Shown: positions 19,001-27,287, counted from the first letter of the stretch. The stretch is DNA of 64,000 nucleotides from Novosphingobium resinovorum (GCF_001742225.1 NZ_CP017076.1:1472501-1536500); one strand, 5' to 3'. The notes: generated by a model not told the origin, from the letters alone. Translations and numbers: made by a program.

Positions 19001-20361
19001 GCGTGCATTACCTGCTGGAGCCAGGCTGGAAGGCAGATGCCGCCATTCAGGGGCTGGGCCGCACCAACCGGACCAATCAGGCGCAGCCGCCGCTCTTCCG
19101 GCCCATCGCCACGGATGTCAAAGCCGAGAAGCGCTTCCTTTCGACCATCGCCCGCCGCCTCGACACGCTGGGCGCGATTACACGCGGCCAGCGCCAGACA
19201 GGCGGTCAGGGGCTGTTCCGTCCCGAGGACAATCTGGAATCCGCCTATGCCCGCGATGCGCTGCGCCAGCTCTATCTGCTGATCGTGCGCGGGAAGGTCG
19301 AGGGATGCTCGCTCGAACGGTTTGAATCCGCCACCGGCCTGAAGCTGATGGACAGCACCGGTGTGAAGGACGAACTGCCGCCGATCACCACCTTCCTCAA
19401 CCGCCTGCTGGCGCTGACCATCGAATTGCAGGGCATCCTGTTCTCGGCCTTCGAGCAGCTTCTGCAGGCACGGATCGACGGAGCAATCGCATCCGGCACC
19501 TATGATATGGGGCTGGAGACGCTGAAGGCCGAAAGCTTCATCGTCACAGACCGGCAGGTCATCCACACCCATCCGGGCACCGGCGCGGAAACCCGGCTCC
19601 TGACGCTCACCGAGCGCAAACGCAATCAGCCGGTTACGCTCAATGCCGCCCTGGCGGAACTGGATGATCCCCGCGCAAGATTGCTCATCAACGAGCGATC
19701 CGGTCGCGCTGCCGTTCAGGTCCCGACCACCAGCGTCATGCTGGATGATGGTGAGATCGAAAGGCGCGTGCGGCTGATCCGGCCGATGGAAGCGATGAAC
19801 ATTCCGGTGCGGGCGATGGGCGAGACCCATTGGATCGAGGCTGACCGTGCCGCCTTCACCACAGCCTGGAAGGCGGAACTGGCCCAGGTGCCGGAGTTCA
19901 CCGACAGCATCCTGCATATGGTGACAGGGCTACTTCTGCCGATCTGGAAACGCCTGCCTCAGGACTCCGCCCGGGTCTATCGGCTCCAGACCGACGAGGG
20001 CGAACGCATCATCGGTCGCCGGGTATCGCCGGCCTGGGCCGCCAATGCTTCGACCAGTGGCGTCACCAACAGCCTGACACCGGATGCCGCCTATGCCGCG
20101 CTGATCGAAGGTCGCACGATCCTTGATCTCGCCGAAGGGCTGCAACTGCGCCGCGTCCGCGTCATGGGCGCCAACCGGATCGAACTGACCGGCTTTACCG
20201 ATGCGATGCGTGACCGGCTGCGAGCCTATGGCCTCTTCAGTGAGATCATCTCGTGGAAACTGCGCTTCTTCGTGCCCGTCGATGCAACGGGGCCGGAGAT
20301 CATCGGCAAACTGCTTGACCGCTTCCCGGTTGAGCGCATCGGTGAGCGGGAGGCCGCATAA
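16039..20361 (+). CDS. Methylase-helicase fusion of strawberry-notch type
   Basis: A 1440-residue protein. N-terminal SAM-dependent methyltransferase-like domain: VLEPSAGTG (142-150) and NPPF (209-212), the N6-adenine type motif. Then a superfamily 2 helicase-like ATPase: Walker A region GDGTGAGKGRQ (Lys503), FTTYATLR, motif II DESH (605-608), YVSATGA (motif III), and a C-terminal helicase domain with FSDAGGTGRSYHAE and IQGLGRTNRTNQ. This is the layout of strawberry-notch-like proteins on conjugative elements. It may methylate and unwind the element's own DNA to avoid restriction. The next gene overlaps it (TAATG). Substrate is unknown. Confidence 0.88.
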   Translation: MNMVFPVTDPGTPLAVAPAILAAANLLLPHLERGQRIDAATLRGAMETAFGASDATGVWDWKLAYEACEVATVLFLRKYGKALFRKAATPAARISVLAKIAGLLPTQTRRSEESQNFQQFSTPIPLGLAALTAAAITPDDRVLEPSAGTGLLAILAQTIGGSLILNELAETRADLLAQIFPAFAVTRFDAAQIDDHLPPDAVPSVVLMNPPFSVMANVSGRVADAAYRHVAAALARLAPGGRLVTITGAGFGPEAPAWRDAFIRLQARGRVVFSAAVDGAVYAKHGTTIDTRLTVIDKLPADDPASLPASPGIAPDVATLIGWIEEQVPPRLPVSLPKIVVSASATAPKTVRGYLARSAATRSVAASANDPDGVELAYETVDWTSPEGARLSDAIYEEYALQSLRIAGAQPHPTKLVQSAAMASVAPPKPSYRPMLPPDICARLSDAQLETVIYAGEAHADHLAGAWTVDEHFDNVSAAPEDAAGSIRFRRGFMLGDGTGAGKGRQSAAIILDNWLRGRRKAIWISKSDKLIEDAQRDWSALGMERLLVTPLSRFPQGKPITLSEGILFTTYATLRSDDRGEKVSRVKQIVEWLGSDFDGAIVFDESHSMQNAGGGNGERGDVAASQQGRAGLRLQHALPDARVVYVSATGATTVHNLAYAQRLGLWGGEDFPFQTRAEFVEAIEAGGVAAMEVLARDLRSLGLYTARSLSYDGVEYELIEHQLTDEQRHIYDSYAAAFAVIHGNLDAAMEAANITGSEGTLNRQAKSAARSAFESTKQRFFGHLLTSMKTPTLIRSIEADLEAGHAAVIQIVSTGEALMERRLSEIPTEEWNDISVDVTPREYVGSYLQHSFPVQLYEPFTDGEGNLSSRPVFRDGQPVKCREAVARRDEMLEQLGSLPPVPGALDQIVQRFGTDIVAEVTGRSRRIVRKGIGAAAHLAVENRAPSANLAETSAFMDDQKRILVFSDAGGTGRSYHAELSARNQRLRVHYLLEPGWKADAAIQGLGRTNRTNQAQPPLFRPIATDVKAEKRFLSTIARRLDTLGAITRGQRQTGGQGLFRPEDNLESAYARDALRQLYLLIVRGKVEGCSLERFESATGLKLMDSTGVKDELPPITTFLNRLLALTIELQGILFSAFEQLLQARIDGAIASGTYDMGLETLKAESFIVTDRQVIHTHPGTGAETRLLTLTERKRNQPVTLNAALAELDDPRARLLINERSGRAAVQVPTTSVMLDDGEIERRVRLIRPMEAMNIPVRAMGETHWIEADRAAFTTAWKAELAQVPEFTDSILHMVTGLLLPIWKRLPQDSARVYRLQTDEGERIIGRRVSPAWAANASTSGVTNSLTPDAAYAALIEGRTILDLAEGLQLRRVRVMGANRIELTGFTDAMRDRLRAYGLFSEIISWKLRFFVPVDATGPEIIGKLLDRFPVERIGEREAA

Positions 20362-21398
20362 TGGCGCGTCTCAACGCTTCCGAACTGGCGCAGCGTCTCG
20401 GCCGACAGGCCGAGGCGGTGTGCCGCCATTATCTCTCCAATGGCCGCAAACAGGGCAATTACTGGCAGGTTGGCGATGTCCGAAACACGGCGGGCCGCTC
20501 CATGTTCGTCCGGTTGCACGACAGCGTGAAAGGCATTGCCGGTAAATGGCAGGACTCGGCCACGGGGGAATATGGCGATCTGCTAGACGTGATCCGGGAC
20601 TCGCTCGGTCTGATCGATTTCACAGACGTTGCCGAAGAAGCCCGGCGCTTCCTCAGCCTGCCGCATCCTGAACCGCAGCCGCCATCCCGTCAGTTCCGCC
20701 CGCCAGCACCATCGGGATCATCGGAGGCCGCACGCCGACTCTGGCGCATGACACAGCCGCTCATCGGCAGCATTGCAGAAGCGTATTTGCGCGGACGCGG
20801 CATTACGGATTTACGCCAAACCGCAAATCTGCGCTTCCATCCCAACTGCTACTGGCGGCCCGAGGACGATGGCCCGACGCAAGCCTGGCCGGCAATGATT
20901 GCCGTCGTCACCGACCTCGATGGCAGGATTACCGGCGCACACCGCACATGGCTGGCCCCGGACGGCTTCGGCAAAGCACCTGTCGATCCGCCGAGGAAGG
21001 CAATGGGCGACCTGCTCGGACACGCGGTTCGTTTCGGGGATGCGCAGGATGTCATGGCAGCAGGCGAAGGTATCGAAACCATCCTGTCGCTGCGTCAAGC
21101 TCTGCCCACCATGCCGATGGTTTCCGCACTCTCGGCCGGGCACCTCTCGGCCATCCAGTTCCCGCCGCATCTGCGCCGTCTCTATGTTGTCCGCGATAAC
21201 GATCCGGCAGGTGACAGCGCTCGCGATAGTCTGGTGGACCGGGCGGTTGATGCCGGGATCGAGGCCATCACGCTCTCGCCCATGATGGGGGACTTCAACG
21301 AAGATCTCACAACGCATGGGCTGGGTGCCGTTCGAGCAGAGATCCGGGTGCAAATCGCTCCCGAGGACGTCAGCCGTTTCATGGCTTCAAGTGCATAG
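20361..21398 (+). CDS. Toprim-domain primase-like protein
   Basis: A 345-residue protein. The N-terminal part (NYWQVGDVRNTAGRSMFVRL, KWQDSATGEYGDLLDVI) resembles the DNA-binding part of phage/plasmid Toprim proteins; the C-terminal Toprim domain shows GEGIET (Glu236) and DNDPAG (Asp279, Asp281), the metal-binding residues. Coupled to the methylase-helicase gene by a one-base overlap, so the two may act together in priming or processing transferred DNA. Confidence 0.85.
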   Translation: MARLNASELAQRLGRQAEAVCRHYLSNGRKQGNYWQVGDVRNTAGRSMFVRLHDSVKGIAGKWQDSATGEYGDLLDVIRDSLGLIDFTDVAEEARRFLSLPHPEPQPPSRQFRPPAPSGSSEAARRLWRMTQPLIGSIAEAYLRGRGITDLRQTANLRFHPNCYWRPEDDGPTQAWPAMIAVVTDLDGRITGAHRTWLAPDGFGKAPVDPPRKAMGDLLGHAVRFGDAQDVMAAGEGIETILSLRQALPTMPMVSALSAGHLSAIQFPPHLRRLYVVRDNDPAGDSARDSLVDRAVDAGIEAITLSPMMGDFNEDLTTHGLGAVRAEIRVQIAPEDVSRFMASSA

Positions 21399-21705
21399 CC
21401 GGTACGGGGCCGTGATCGGGCCGTTCCGATCTTCTCATGCGCATAGGCTGCATCCTGTCATCAGCAGAGGACCGCGCCTTGGCCTTCCAAGAGGGCGATC
21501 GGCCCACAAACGCTCCGGTCAGGCAATGGCGGCGCCCGACTGATTTCCGTCGACGGGCAAGCCCGTCTTTACAGCGCGAAACAAATCAGCCGGGCTTTGC
21601 CATCAAGGCCCTCGCCAGAGGCTCGTGCTGCCAGACCGGAGCGCCCGTGGGCGTGTCTCGCCATGAAGGCCGCGACGGTCGCGGTCCAACTGACGGAAGC
21701 ATCCC
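21399..21705. other. 307-base leader region before the SLOG-protein gene
   Basis: No gene seen. Contains two perfect hairpins: GACGGGC-aa-GCCCGTC (21552-21567) followed by TTT, and CCGCGAC-g-GTCGCGG (21670-21684), the second 21 bases before the start codon. The first could end the toprim transcript. Confidence 0.45.
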
Positions 21706-22632
21706 ATGTACGCGCACGACGATTTCGAACCCGATCACAGCACGTCCCCGACCGGCCATGCCATCGAAGAACTCGAACTCTACGGCTACCGCCCCTCCGA
21801 AGACGAGGCCGATCCCCGGATCACACCCGAAGATCACGTCATCCAGGGCGCAGTCTCAGACATCTTCGACGCCCTGATTTCCACCATGGCCGACACCAGC
21901 CTCGATTTCGACCTCGACGAGATCCTCTGGTCCACCGTCAACACCTTCCACCGCGCCGTCGAGCGGATCGAGACCAAACTCGACGATAACGAGCAGGCAC
22001 AGAAGCATCTCCAGCGTGAACAGGATGGCAGCGAGGTCAAATCCGTCCAGCTCGAAACCCTGATCGGCGCGGGACAAAGCCTGATCGAGCGCCGCGACAG
22101 CATGGAAACCTTCCGCGATGCCGCCGCCGACATCTATCTGCGCACCACCGGAACGCCCTGGTCGCAACGCTCCGGTTCACGGGTCAACCATCGCCAGATG
22201 ACCTCGGCCATGATCGACAGCCGCGACTTCATCGCCGCCAAACGCCGGGCCGACAACGAGGTGCTGTTGCCCGCCGGGCCAAAGATCGCCTTCTCGGGCG
22301 GAGACACGACTGATCACCGGACGATCTGGGCCAAGCTCGATCAGGTCCATGCCAAGCACCCGGACATGGTTCTGATGCACGGTGGATCGCCCAAGGGCGC
22401 GGAACGCATTGCGGCCACCTGGGCCAGCAATCGCAAAGTCGCGCAGGTCGCCTTCAAACCTGACTGGGCTAAACATGCCAAGGCGGCGCCGTTCAAGCGC
22501 AACGACCAGATGCTCGGCATCATGCCGATCGGGGTCATCATCTTCCCCGGCACGGGCATTCAGGACAATCTGGCCGACAAGGCTCGCAAGATGGGTATCC
22601 CGGTTTATCGCTTCGGGACCGGCAGCGCGTGA
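21706..22632 (+). CDS. DUF2493 (SLOG superfamily) protein
   Basis: A 308-residue protein. The N-terminal 190 residues are acidic and helical. The C-terminal SLOG-type Rossmann domain (about 195-308) shows KIAFSGGDTTDHRTIW, MVLMHGGSPKGAERIAATWA and GIIIFPG-like segments (GVIIFPGTGIQDNLADKA), the DUF2493/YAcAr pattern predicted to bind nucleotides or nucleic-acid derivatives. Common on alphaproteobacterial conjugative elements; no experimental function known to me. Confidence 0.85.
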   Translation: MYAHDDFEPDHSTSPTGHAIEELELYGYRPSEDEADPRITPEDHVIQGAVSDIFDALISTMADTSLDFDLDEILWSTVNTFHRAVERIETKLDDNEQAQKHLQREQDGSEVKSVQLETLIGAGQSLIERRDSMETFRDAAADIYLRTTGTPWSQRSGSRVNHRQMTSAMIDSRDFIAAKRRADNEVLLPAGPKIAFSGGDTTDHRTIWAKLDQVHAKHPDMVLMHGGSPKGAERIAATWASNRKVAQVAFKPDWAKHAKAAPFKRNDQMLGIMPIGVIIFPGTGIQDNLADKARKMGIPVYRFGTGSA

Positions 22633-22655
22633 GCGCTGCCTGTTCAGCATAAGCA

Positions 22656-23156
22656 CTACTGCAATAGCGCCAGGTCGTCCCAACGAATTCGGACATAACG
22701 GCCTGAGCGCTTTGGCAATTGCTTGCGGCTGACCATTCGCCCGGAGACCTGGAATTCCGCATTAATTTTGACCACGAGCAGCTTGCTGAAATGCCTTGAT
22801 GTATCCACCATCACCACGTCTTTGCTCTTGAAAGGAGTGATGGTTTTGATCTCGACATGATCATTTTCGAGCCTGCCGTCCGAACCTTGCGCGTAGGTCT
22901 TGTTCAACTTGATGCCGTAGGTGATGGCACCGAACAGCTCACCGATGTCGCCATACACAGATAAATGCAGGCCCGTCTCCAGATGGTAGCTCTCAGCGAG
23001 TGAGATCAGGTCCTCAAAATACGGGATCATTGATCGGATGGCGTTTGGATACTTCGCTCCCCATTCCTTGTGACGAAGCTGTTCGTCAATGTCTGACCAT
23101 GTCACCCATTCGCCGTCATCATAAAATGCCCGATCTGACCAATCGACTTCTGCCAT
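22656..23156 (-). CDS. PD-(D/E)XK-like protein, possible nuclease
   Basis: A 166-residue protein of lower GC than its surroundings (27 of 60 bases in 22801-22860). Central motif set: Glu73 in GDIGELFGAITYGI, Asp93 in AQGSDGRL and Glu102-Ile-Lys104 in DHVEIKTITPF, the E / D / E-x-K arrangement of the PD-(D/E)XK nuclease fold. It reads against the backbone and interrupts a run of plus-strand genes, so it looks like inserted cargo. Possible roles: a small restriction-type defence nuclease or repair nuclease. Only the fold motif is seen; activity is inferred. Confidence 0.7.
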   Translation of the reverse strand: MAEVDWSDRAFYDDGEWVTWSDIDEQLRHKEWGAKYPNAIRSMIPYFEDLISLAESYHLETGLHLSVYGDIGELFGAITYGIKLNKTYAQGSDGRLENDHVEIKTITPFKSKDVVMVDTSRHFSKLLVVKINAEFQVSGRMVSRKQLPKRSGRYVRIRWDDLALLQ

Positions 23157-23161
23157 AAACT

Positions 23162-23245
23162 TTAACCCGCATCCTTCCGCCCAACGATATGGTCATCGTA
23201 GAGGTGCAGCAGATACTGGTCCACCAGACGCATAAGCTTTCTCAT
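23162..23245 (-). CDS. 27-residue upstream ORF, possible leader peptide
   Basis: MRKLMRLVDQYLLHLYDDHI and seven more residues, ending five bases before the start of the PD-(D/E)XK-like gene. It looks like a folded helix rather than random sequence. It may be a translationally coupled leader or the trimmed end of a former gene. Confidence 0.4.
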   Translation of the reverse strand: MRKLMRLVDQYLLHLYDDHIVGRKDAG

Positions 23246-23385
23246 TCAAACTGCGAGTTTTCGGACAGGCCTGGCCTCGAAAGCCATCGCTTCTCGCGCG
23301 GTGAGAGGAATGCTGCTATGCTGTGATTGCGCCATGGTGGTGGTGGAAGGCGCAACCGTCCAACCTTTTGCACGGAGACACCACC

Positions 23386-23826
23386 ATGATCGTTCTCGGA
23401 ATCCTCGTTTCCATTGCAGCCATCGGTACCATGTGCTGGCTGCTGTTCAATCTCGCCGTCTTCGCCCTGCCGTTCTTTATCGGCCTGAACGCAGGCATAT
23501 GGGCCTATGGCACGGGCGCTGGCTGGCCTGGCGGCATCCTCATCGGTCTTATCGCTGCGGGTCTGACACTGGCGGTCGGTCAGGGCCTGCTCATGCTGGT
23601 TCGTCCGATCTGGGCACGGCTGCTGATCGCTTTGGCCTTCGTCGCCCCGGCGGGCACGGCCGGGTTTTACGCTACGCTCGGGATCGTCAAACACATGATG
23701 CCGTCCGAGACCTGGCAGATCATCTTCTCGGTGGTCGGTGCGGTCGCGGTGGGCGTGACAGCATTCCTGCGCGTTGCAGGCATGGCGGCAACCGGCCCTG
23801 CGGACGGGAACCTTGCACGCACCTGA
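23386..23826 (+). CDS. Small multi-pass membrane protein
   Basis: A 146-residue hydrophobic protein with about four membrane segments: VLGILVSIAAIGTMCWLLF, then ALPFFIGLNAG, a GGILIGLIAAGLTLAVG segment, LLIALAFVAPAGTAGFY and a last one near IIFSVVGAVAVGVTAFL. The ATG at 23386 has GGAG ahead; the upstream in-frame start at 23323 is tryptophan-rich and unlikely. Family unknown. Could be an entry-exclusion or stress protein, but nothing in the sequence says so. Confidence 0.75.
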   Translation: MIVLGILVSIAAIGTMCWLLFNLAVFALPFFIGLNAGIWAYGTGAGWPGGILIGLIAAGLTLAVGQGLLMLVRPIWARLLIALAFVAPAGTAGFYATLGIVKHMMPSETWQIIFSVVGAVAVGVTAFLRVAGMAATGPADGNLART

Positions 23827-24393
23827 ACTGGAGTGACCCGTTGAGGCAGGACCAGAAGCGGATACGGATCATCTGCCGTCTTCGTCAGGAGGCGGGCGGG
23901 TAGATGGCGTGTAAATCTCTGATCAGCGTGAGGCACAGGCACGGCCCATAGGAGCGCAGGACGTTCAGTGCCAGCATTCGAGGACTGACCGAAAACCGGT
24001 TGGGGCAATGCCGATAGCACAGGCCGGAGAAAAGGATGTGCACGGCCTGAAACGCGGGGGACCAGACAAGCCGGTGCGCCGGTCTGGTCATCCTGATGGA
24101 GCCTCGAGGTTGCCACCGTCCCCGTTCAACCCCCGTGTCTCGACCGCTCCAAACGGCCTCTTCAATGGCCTGATCTGGCCGAAAACCAGCGCGATGCGCT
24201 TCGACCGCTCTAGCGCAACAGCGTCGTCACAACTTTCTTCCCCTGCCGGCAAAGCCGACATTCCGCGCGGAACAAGAAAGTTTCTCCTGTGCTGTCCAGC
24301 CCCTTTGGGGTGCGCCAGCGTTCGTCTCCGGCCGGTCGATCGCCATCGAGGCCGCAATGGTGCGGGCTCGGAAACGGAAAACGGAGACTTAAA
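23827..24393. other. 567-base region before the DUF736 gene
   Basis: No well-supported gene. A 68-residue minus-strand frame at 23885-24091 (ends HAIYPPAS; contains SGLCYRHCPNRFSVSPRMLAL) is cysteine-rich and might be real, but I give it about 0.3. A perfect hairpin GACCAGAC (24060-24067) with GTCTGGTC (24082-24089), with an inner CCGG/CCGG, stands out. The rest would be the DUF736 leader. Confidence 0.4.
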
Positions 24394-24720
24394 ATGGCAA
24401 CCATCGGCACATTCAAGAAGACCGGCTCGAACGAATTCACCGGCGAAATCGTCACCCTCAGCGTCCAGGCCAAGGGCGTGCGCATCATCCCCGACCTGCG
24501 CGCCACCGGCGAGAACGCTCCCAGTCACCGGGTTCTGGTCGGCCGCGCCGAGATCGGCGCCGCCTGGTCCAAGCGCTCCAACGAGGGCCGCGACTATCTG
24601 GGCCTCAAGCTGGACGATCCGAGCTTCAACGCTCCGATCTACGCCAACCTCTTCGATGACGAAGAAGGCGAAACCTTCTCCCTCATCTGGTCCCGCCCCA
24701 ACGGTCGCCGCGGCGACTAA
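24394..24720 (+). CDS. DUF736 family protein, first copy
   Basis: A 108-residue protein: MATIGTFKKTGSNEFTGEIVTL, then APSHRVLVGRAEIGAAWSKRS and DYLGLKLDDPSF, the DUF736 signature. ATG with ACGGAG ahead. DUF736 proteins are small single-domain proteins nearly always linked to alphaproteobacterial conjugative elements, function unknown. A second, quite different copy lies at 31758. A strong terminator follows at once. Confidence 0.9.
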   Translation: MATIGTFKKTGSNEFTGEIVTLSVQAKGVRIIPDLRATGENAPSHRVLVGRAEIGAAWSKRSNEGRDYLGLKLDDPSFNAPIYANLFDDEEGETFSLIWSRPNGRRGD

Positions 24721-24730
24721 GGCGCGGCAC

Positions 24731-24760
24731 AAAGGCCCCGACCGCAAGGTCGGGGCCTTT
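24731..24760 (+). terminator. Rho-independent terminator of the DUF736 gene
   Basis: Thirteen-base perfect stem AAAGGCCCCGACC with GGTCGGGGCCTTT and a GCAA loop. The symmetric A/T ends mean it could also stop the convergent hipA transcript. Confidence 0.9.
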
Positions 24761-24815
24761 CTCATGTCCGCGGGAAAGTCGTCACGCCACCGCGCCCTGT
24801 CGTGTCTAGCACGGA

Positions 24816-26057
24816 TCAGGCGCTTAGGATCGGGATGATGGTTTTGACATGGGCGTCGATGCGTTCCAGCACGGGCGGCGGGACCACTTCGCGCTCCGGC
24901 AGTGTCCACCATTTCGTATCAATGCGTTTCACCGTCTCGACAACGGCCTTGAGCACGGCTGGCTCGGGAAGCCTTGCCCGATTGGCAAACGTCTTCCAGC
25001 GGGCCGGGGCCAAGCCCTTGAAGGCCCGCTCGCCGCCCAGAGACAGCGCCAGCCCATCTGCCGGAATATAGGGCACGGTCGAAAGCATGTCGTAGATCGG
25101 TGCTAGAGCGGGCGTGTCGCCGTCGCCCGGATAGATCAGCGACCAGTTCTTGAGGTGCATGTCGCCATTGCCCATGACCACCGAGAAGGTCAGCCGCCGG
25201 ACAAACTCCAGCGCGGCGAACGGCGAGATCGCAACATTCAGCACAGAGGCGATGTCGTGGGAGGCGGCGCCATCATATTTGCGCGCCGGGTACAGGCCGA
25301 AAACCTGCGCGAAATCCTCGATATGGATGCGCTGCCCGTCTGCCCCGCGATCAAAACGCCGCACGAGCAAGACCAGCCCCTCGGCAAGTGTTTCAAACTC
25401 TTCGGGAATGCCCTCGAACTGGTCTCGGCTGACCAGTTCCCGCTCGGGCACATTCATGCCGATGGCTTCGGCAAGCGCGAGGTTCGCGAACTCGTTCTCC
25501 GACACGCCCGGAAAGGCGGTCGAGGGGAATTTCGCAATATACTGGCCCTCGTCATCCCCGAGCGGCAAGGTCAGCCCGCCGCCCTTGCCGGTGTTCTTCA
25601 TCACCGAGAGCTTCATCTGCACGCCTGCCAGCGAGAAGCGGGCCTTGGGCCGTCCTTGGGTTGGCGCCGCCCCGATGCCGGGTTGACCGTCACTGGGCAG
25701 CACCCGAACGGCCCCCGGCAAATCCGCACCAAGGGTGGCCAGGAGATCGAAATCATTCCCCGACCGCACATTACCCGCATGGTGCTTTTCCATCGCCTCG
25801 CGCAGCCGGTCTTCGGGCAGCAGGTTGGCAAAGAAGGGCGGCAGGCTGCCTGCGACCGGTCGCGGATCCTTGCGCAAGCCCCCTGATGCCGCGCGAAGGG
25901 ATAGGCTCAGAACCGGATGGCCTCCAGTCGCGCGATATGCCGGATCAAGGCTGAAGGCGTTGAAATCACCCGGCGTCCTGACGATCGTGCCAACCTTCGC
26001 ACTGTTCAGGAACACGTCCAGCGCGGTGATGGTCTCAGCGGTACGGACGGCTGTCAT
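24816..26057 (-). CDS. hipA: HipA kinase toxin
   Basis: A 413-residue HipA-like Ser/Thr kinase. The N-terminal couple_hipA region (LDVFLNSAKVGTIVR) is followed by FSLAGVQMKLSV (the phospho-serine/G-loop region), VLLVRRFDR (hinge), and the catalytic motif SVVMGNGDMHLKNW with Asp and Asn, then APIYDML (metal-binding Asp). All motifs look intact. Start at 26057 with GGAGAG ahead; it overlaps hipB by 23 bases. Known HipA toxins phosphorylate glutamyl-tRNA synthetase and cause growth arrest and persistence; the substrate here is not known. Confidence 0.92.
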   Translation of the reverse strand: MTAVRTAETITALDVFLNSAKVGTIVRTPGDFNAFSLDPAYRATGGHPVLSLSLRAASGGLRKDPRPVAGSLPPFFANLLPEDRLREAMEKHHAGNVRSGNDFDLLATLGADLPGAVRVLPSDGQPGIGAAPTQGRPKARFSLAGVQMKLSVMKNTGKGGGLTLPLGDDEGQYIAKFPSTAFPGVSENEFANLALAEAIGMNVPERELVSRDQFEGIPEEFETLAEGLVLLVRRFDRGADGQRIHIEDFAQVFGLYPARKYDGAASHDIASVLNVAISPFAALEFVRRLTFSVVMGNGDMHLKNWSLIYPGDGDTPALAPIYDMLSTVPYIPADGLALSLGGERAFKGLAPARWKTFANRARLPEPAVLKAVVETVKRIDTKWWTLPEREVVPPPVLERIDAHVKTIIPILSA

Positions 26058-26355
26058 CGTCGCTCTCCGGTTGCGGGCTGAAGGCCGGATGATCATCCTC
26101 GGCCTCGGGGCGCAAAAGCGCCTCGATGGCGGGCACCATTGCCTGCGGGACCAGCATCATTTCCAGCCCAAGCGCCCTGGCAATGTTGATCAATGTCGTG
26201 GTGCGCGCCGCCGCCGCCCCCGTCTCGATGTCGCGGTAGCGCGGGCGCGAAATGCCCGCAAGATCGGCCACCTGCTCCTGGGTCAACCCCGCTGCAAGAC
26301 GCGCGCGGCGAAAATGGTCGCCGATCAGCCCCAGTGTTTCTTTTTCCGCCTTCAT
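26035..26355 (-). CDS. hipB: HipB-like XRE antitoxin
   Basis: A 106-residue protein with an HTH_XRE domain (IGDHFRRARLAAGLTQEQVADLAGISRPRYRDIETG). The remaining 45 residues are a proline/acid-rich tail that in this family contacts HipA or marks the antitoxin for proteolysis. It is first in the operon and overlaps hipA, the usual layout. Autorepression through the inverted repeat upstream is likely. Confidence 0.9.
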   Translation of the reverse strand: MKAEKETLGLIGDHFRRARLAAGLTQEQVADLAGISRPRYRDIETGAAAARTTTLINIARALGLEMMLVPQAMVPAIEALLRPEAEDDHPAFSPQPESDDDSRPYR

Positions 26356-26399
26356 GTGATGCCTTTACGGATCATTTCTGTCGCTTTGATCTGAATACG

Positions 26400-26429
26400 T
26401 ATCCTGGTCTATTGCGAACGTCAAGGATA
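26400..26429. promoter_or_regulatory. Probable HipB operator
   Basis: TATCCT (26400-26405) and AGGATA (26424-26429) are perfect inverted copies with 18 bases between. E. coli HipB binds TATCC-N8-GGATA, so the half-site matches although the spacing is longer here. It lies 45 bases upstream of hipB. Confidence 0.5.
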
Positions 26430-26684
26430 TGATCTCTAAACGAATCATTCAGATGTCGGCTGCATCGTTTGGGGCTCAATCAATCGCGGAGCAACGCCGA
26501 ACTAATCCAAGGAAGAAGTGCTGCTCTTTCGAGCCATGGCCAGCGAATCGGGCACATCGAACGCTGTGCTGCGCAAATCGCCTCACGGTGTGCCTCAGCG
26601 ATTTCATGTGGCGGATTGAGCAAGAACGACTAAAATAGCCGTAGTTCTGGAATGCGCGCCGGTCGCGATGGGAGGTGATCATGC

Positions 26685-26951
26685 ATGATCACCGCTCGAC
26701 AGTCGCGGGCCGCGCGCGCGTTACTGGGTTGGACGCAGGAGACGCTCGCTGACAAGGCCCGAATATCGTTAACTGCCCTGAAGCGCCTCGAGTCCGAGAA
26801 CCGGCTGGAGGTGTATGAGACAACGCGGGATCAGGTGCGCCGGGCGCTTGAAGCAGCAGGGATCGTTCTCCTGTCCACGGATCGCGGGCAAGGAGTGTTG
26901 CTGGTTCATGACCAAGACGAGAAGAGACACCGACAGATCCGCGACGTCTGA
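26685..26951 (+). CDS. Small XRE-type HTH regulator
   Basis: An 88-residue DNA-binding protein: ARQSRAARALLGWTQETLADKARISLTALKRLESENR is a clean HTH_XRE. GGAGGTGAT ends five bases before the ATG, an excellent ribosome site. The C-terminal VRRALEAAGIVLLSTDRGQGVLL is usual in small element regulators. It precedes the DUF2285 genes and likely controls them or its own promoter. Confidence 0.88.
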   Translation: MITARQSRAARALLGWTQETLADKARISLTALKRLESENRLEVYETTRDQVRRALEAAGIVLLSTDRGQGVLLVHDQDEKRHRQIRDV

Positions 26952-27011
26952 TCGGCGCAGGCGCCATCATCGATCCGCTGCTGCGGCCTGTGGCTTGTGG
27001 CGACCATCGAC

Positions 27012-27287
27012 ATGACGTCCGCGGTCGCCCCCTTCGACGACATCGCGCCTGTTAGCGACGAGCTGACCGAATATGACCGCGCGCATATCAAGCTCTATAT
27101 GCGGCTGCTCGATGCGGCCGATGATGGGGCGGAATGGGCCGAAGTCGTTAATGTTTTGTTCGGAATTGATCCTGTTCGGGAACCTGAACGCGCCCGGCAG
27201 GTCCATGACAGCCATCTGGGACGGGCGCGCTGGATGACACAGAGCGGCTATCGTCAGCTGCTGCGTCATCCGACAGATCGGACCTGA
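27012..27287 (+). CDS. DUF2285 domain protein, short
   Basis: A 91-residue protein: VSDELTEYDRAHIKLYMRLLDA, GAEWAEVVNVLFGIDPVREPERAR and GRARWMTQSGYRQLLR, the DUF2285 pattern. ATG at 27012 is chosen; a GTG at 26997 would add five residues. DUF2285 genes cluster with the AlpA-like regulator and RepA in these elements and are thought to be regulatory. DNA-binding is inferred. Confidence 0.82.
   Translation: MTSAVAPFDDIAPVSDELTEYDRAHIKLYMRLLDAADDGAEWAEVVNVLFGIDPVREPERARQVHDSHLGRARWMTQSGYRQLLRHPTDRT

Noticed and set aside
26429..26682. Opposed ORFs of about 68 residues before the HTH gene
   Set aside because: Both are cysteine/arginine-rich without ribosome sites and overlap each other. Treated as non-coding.
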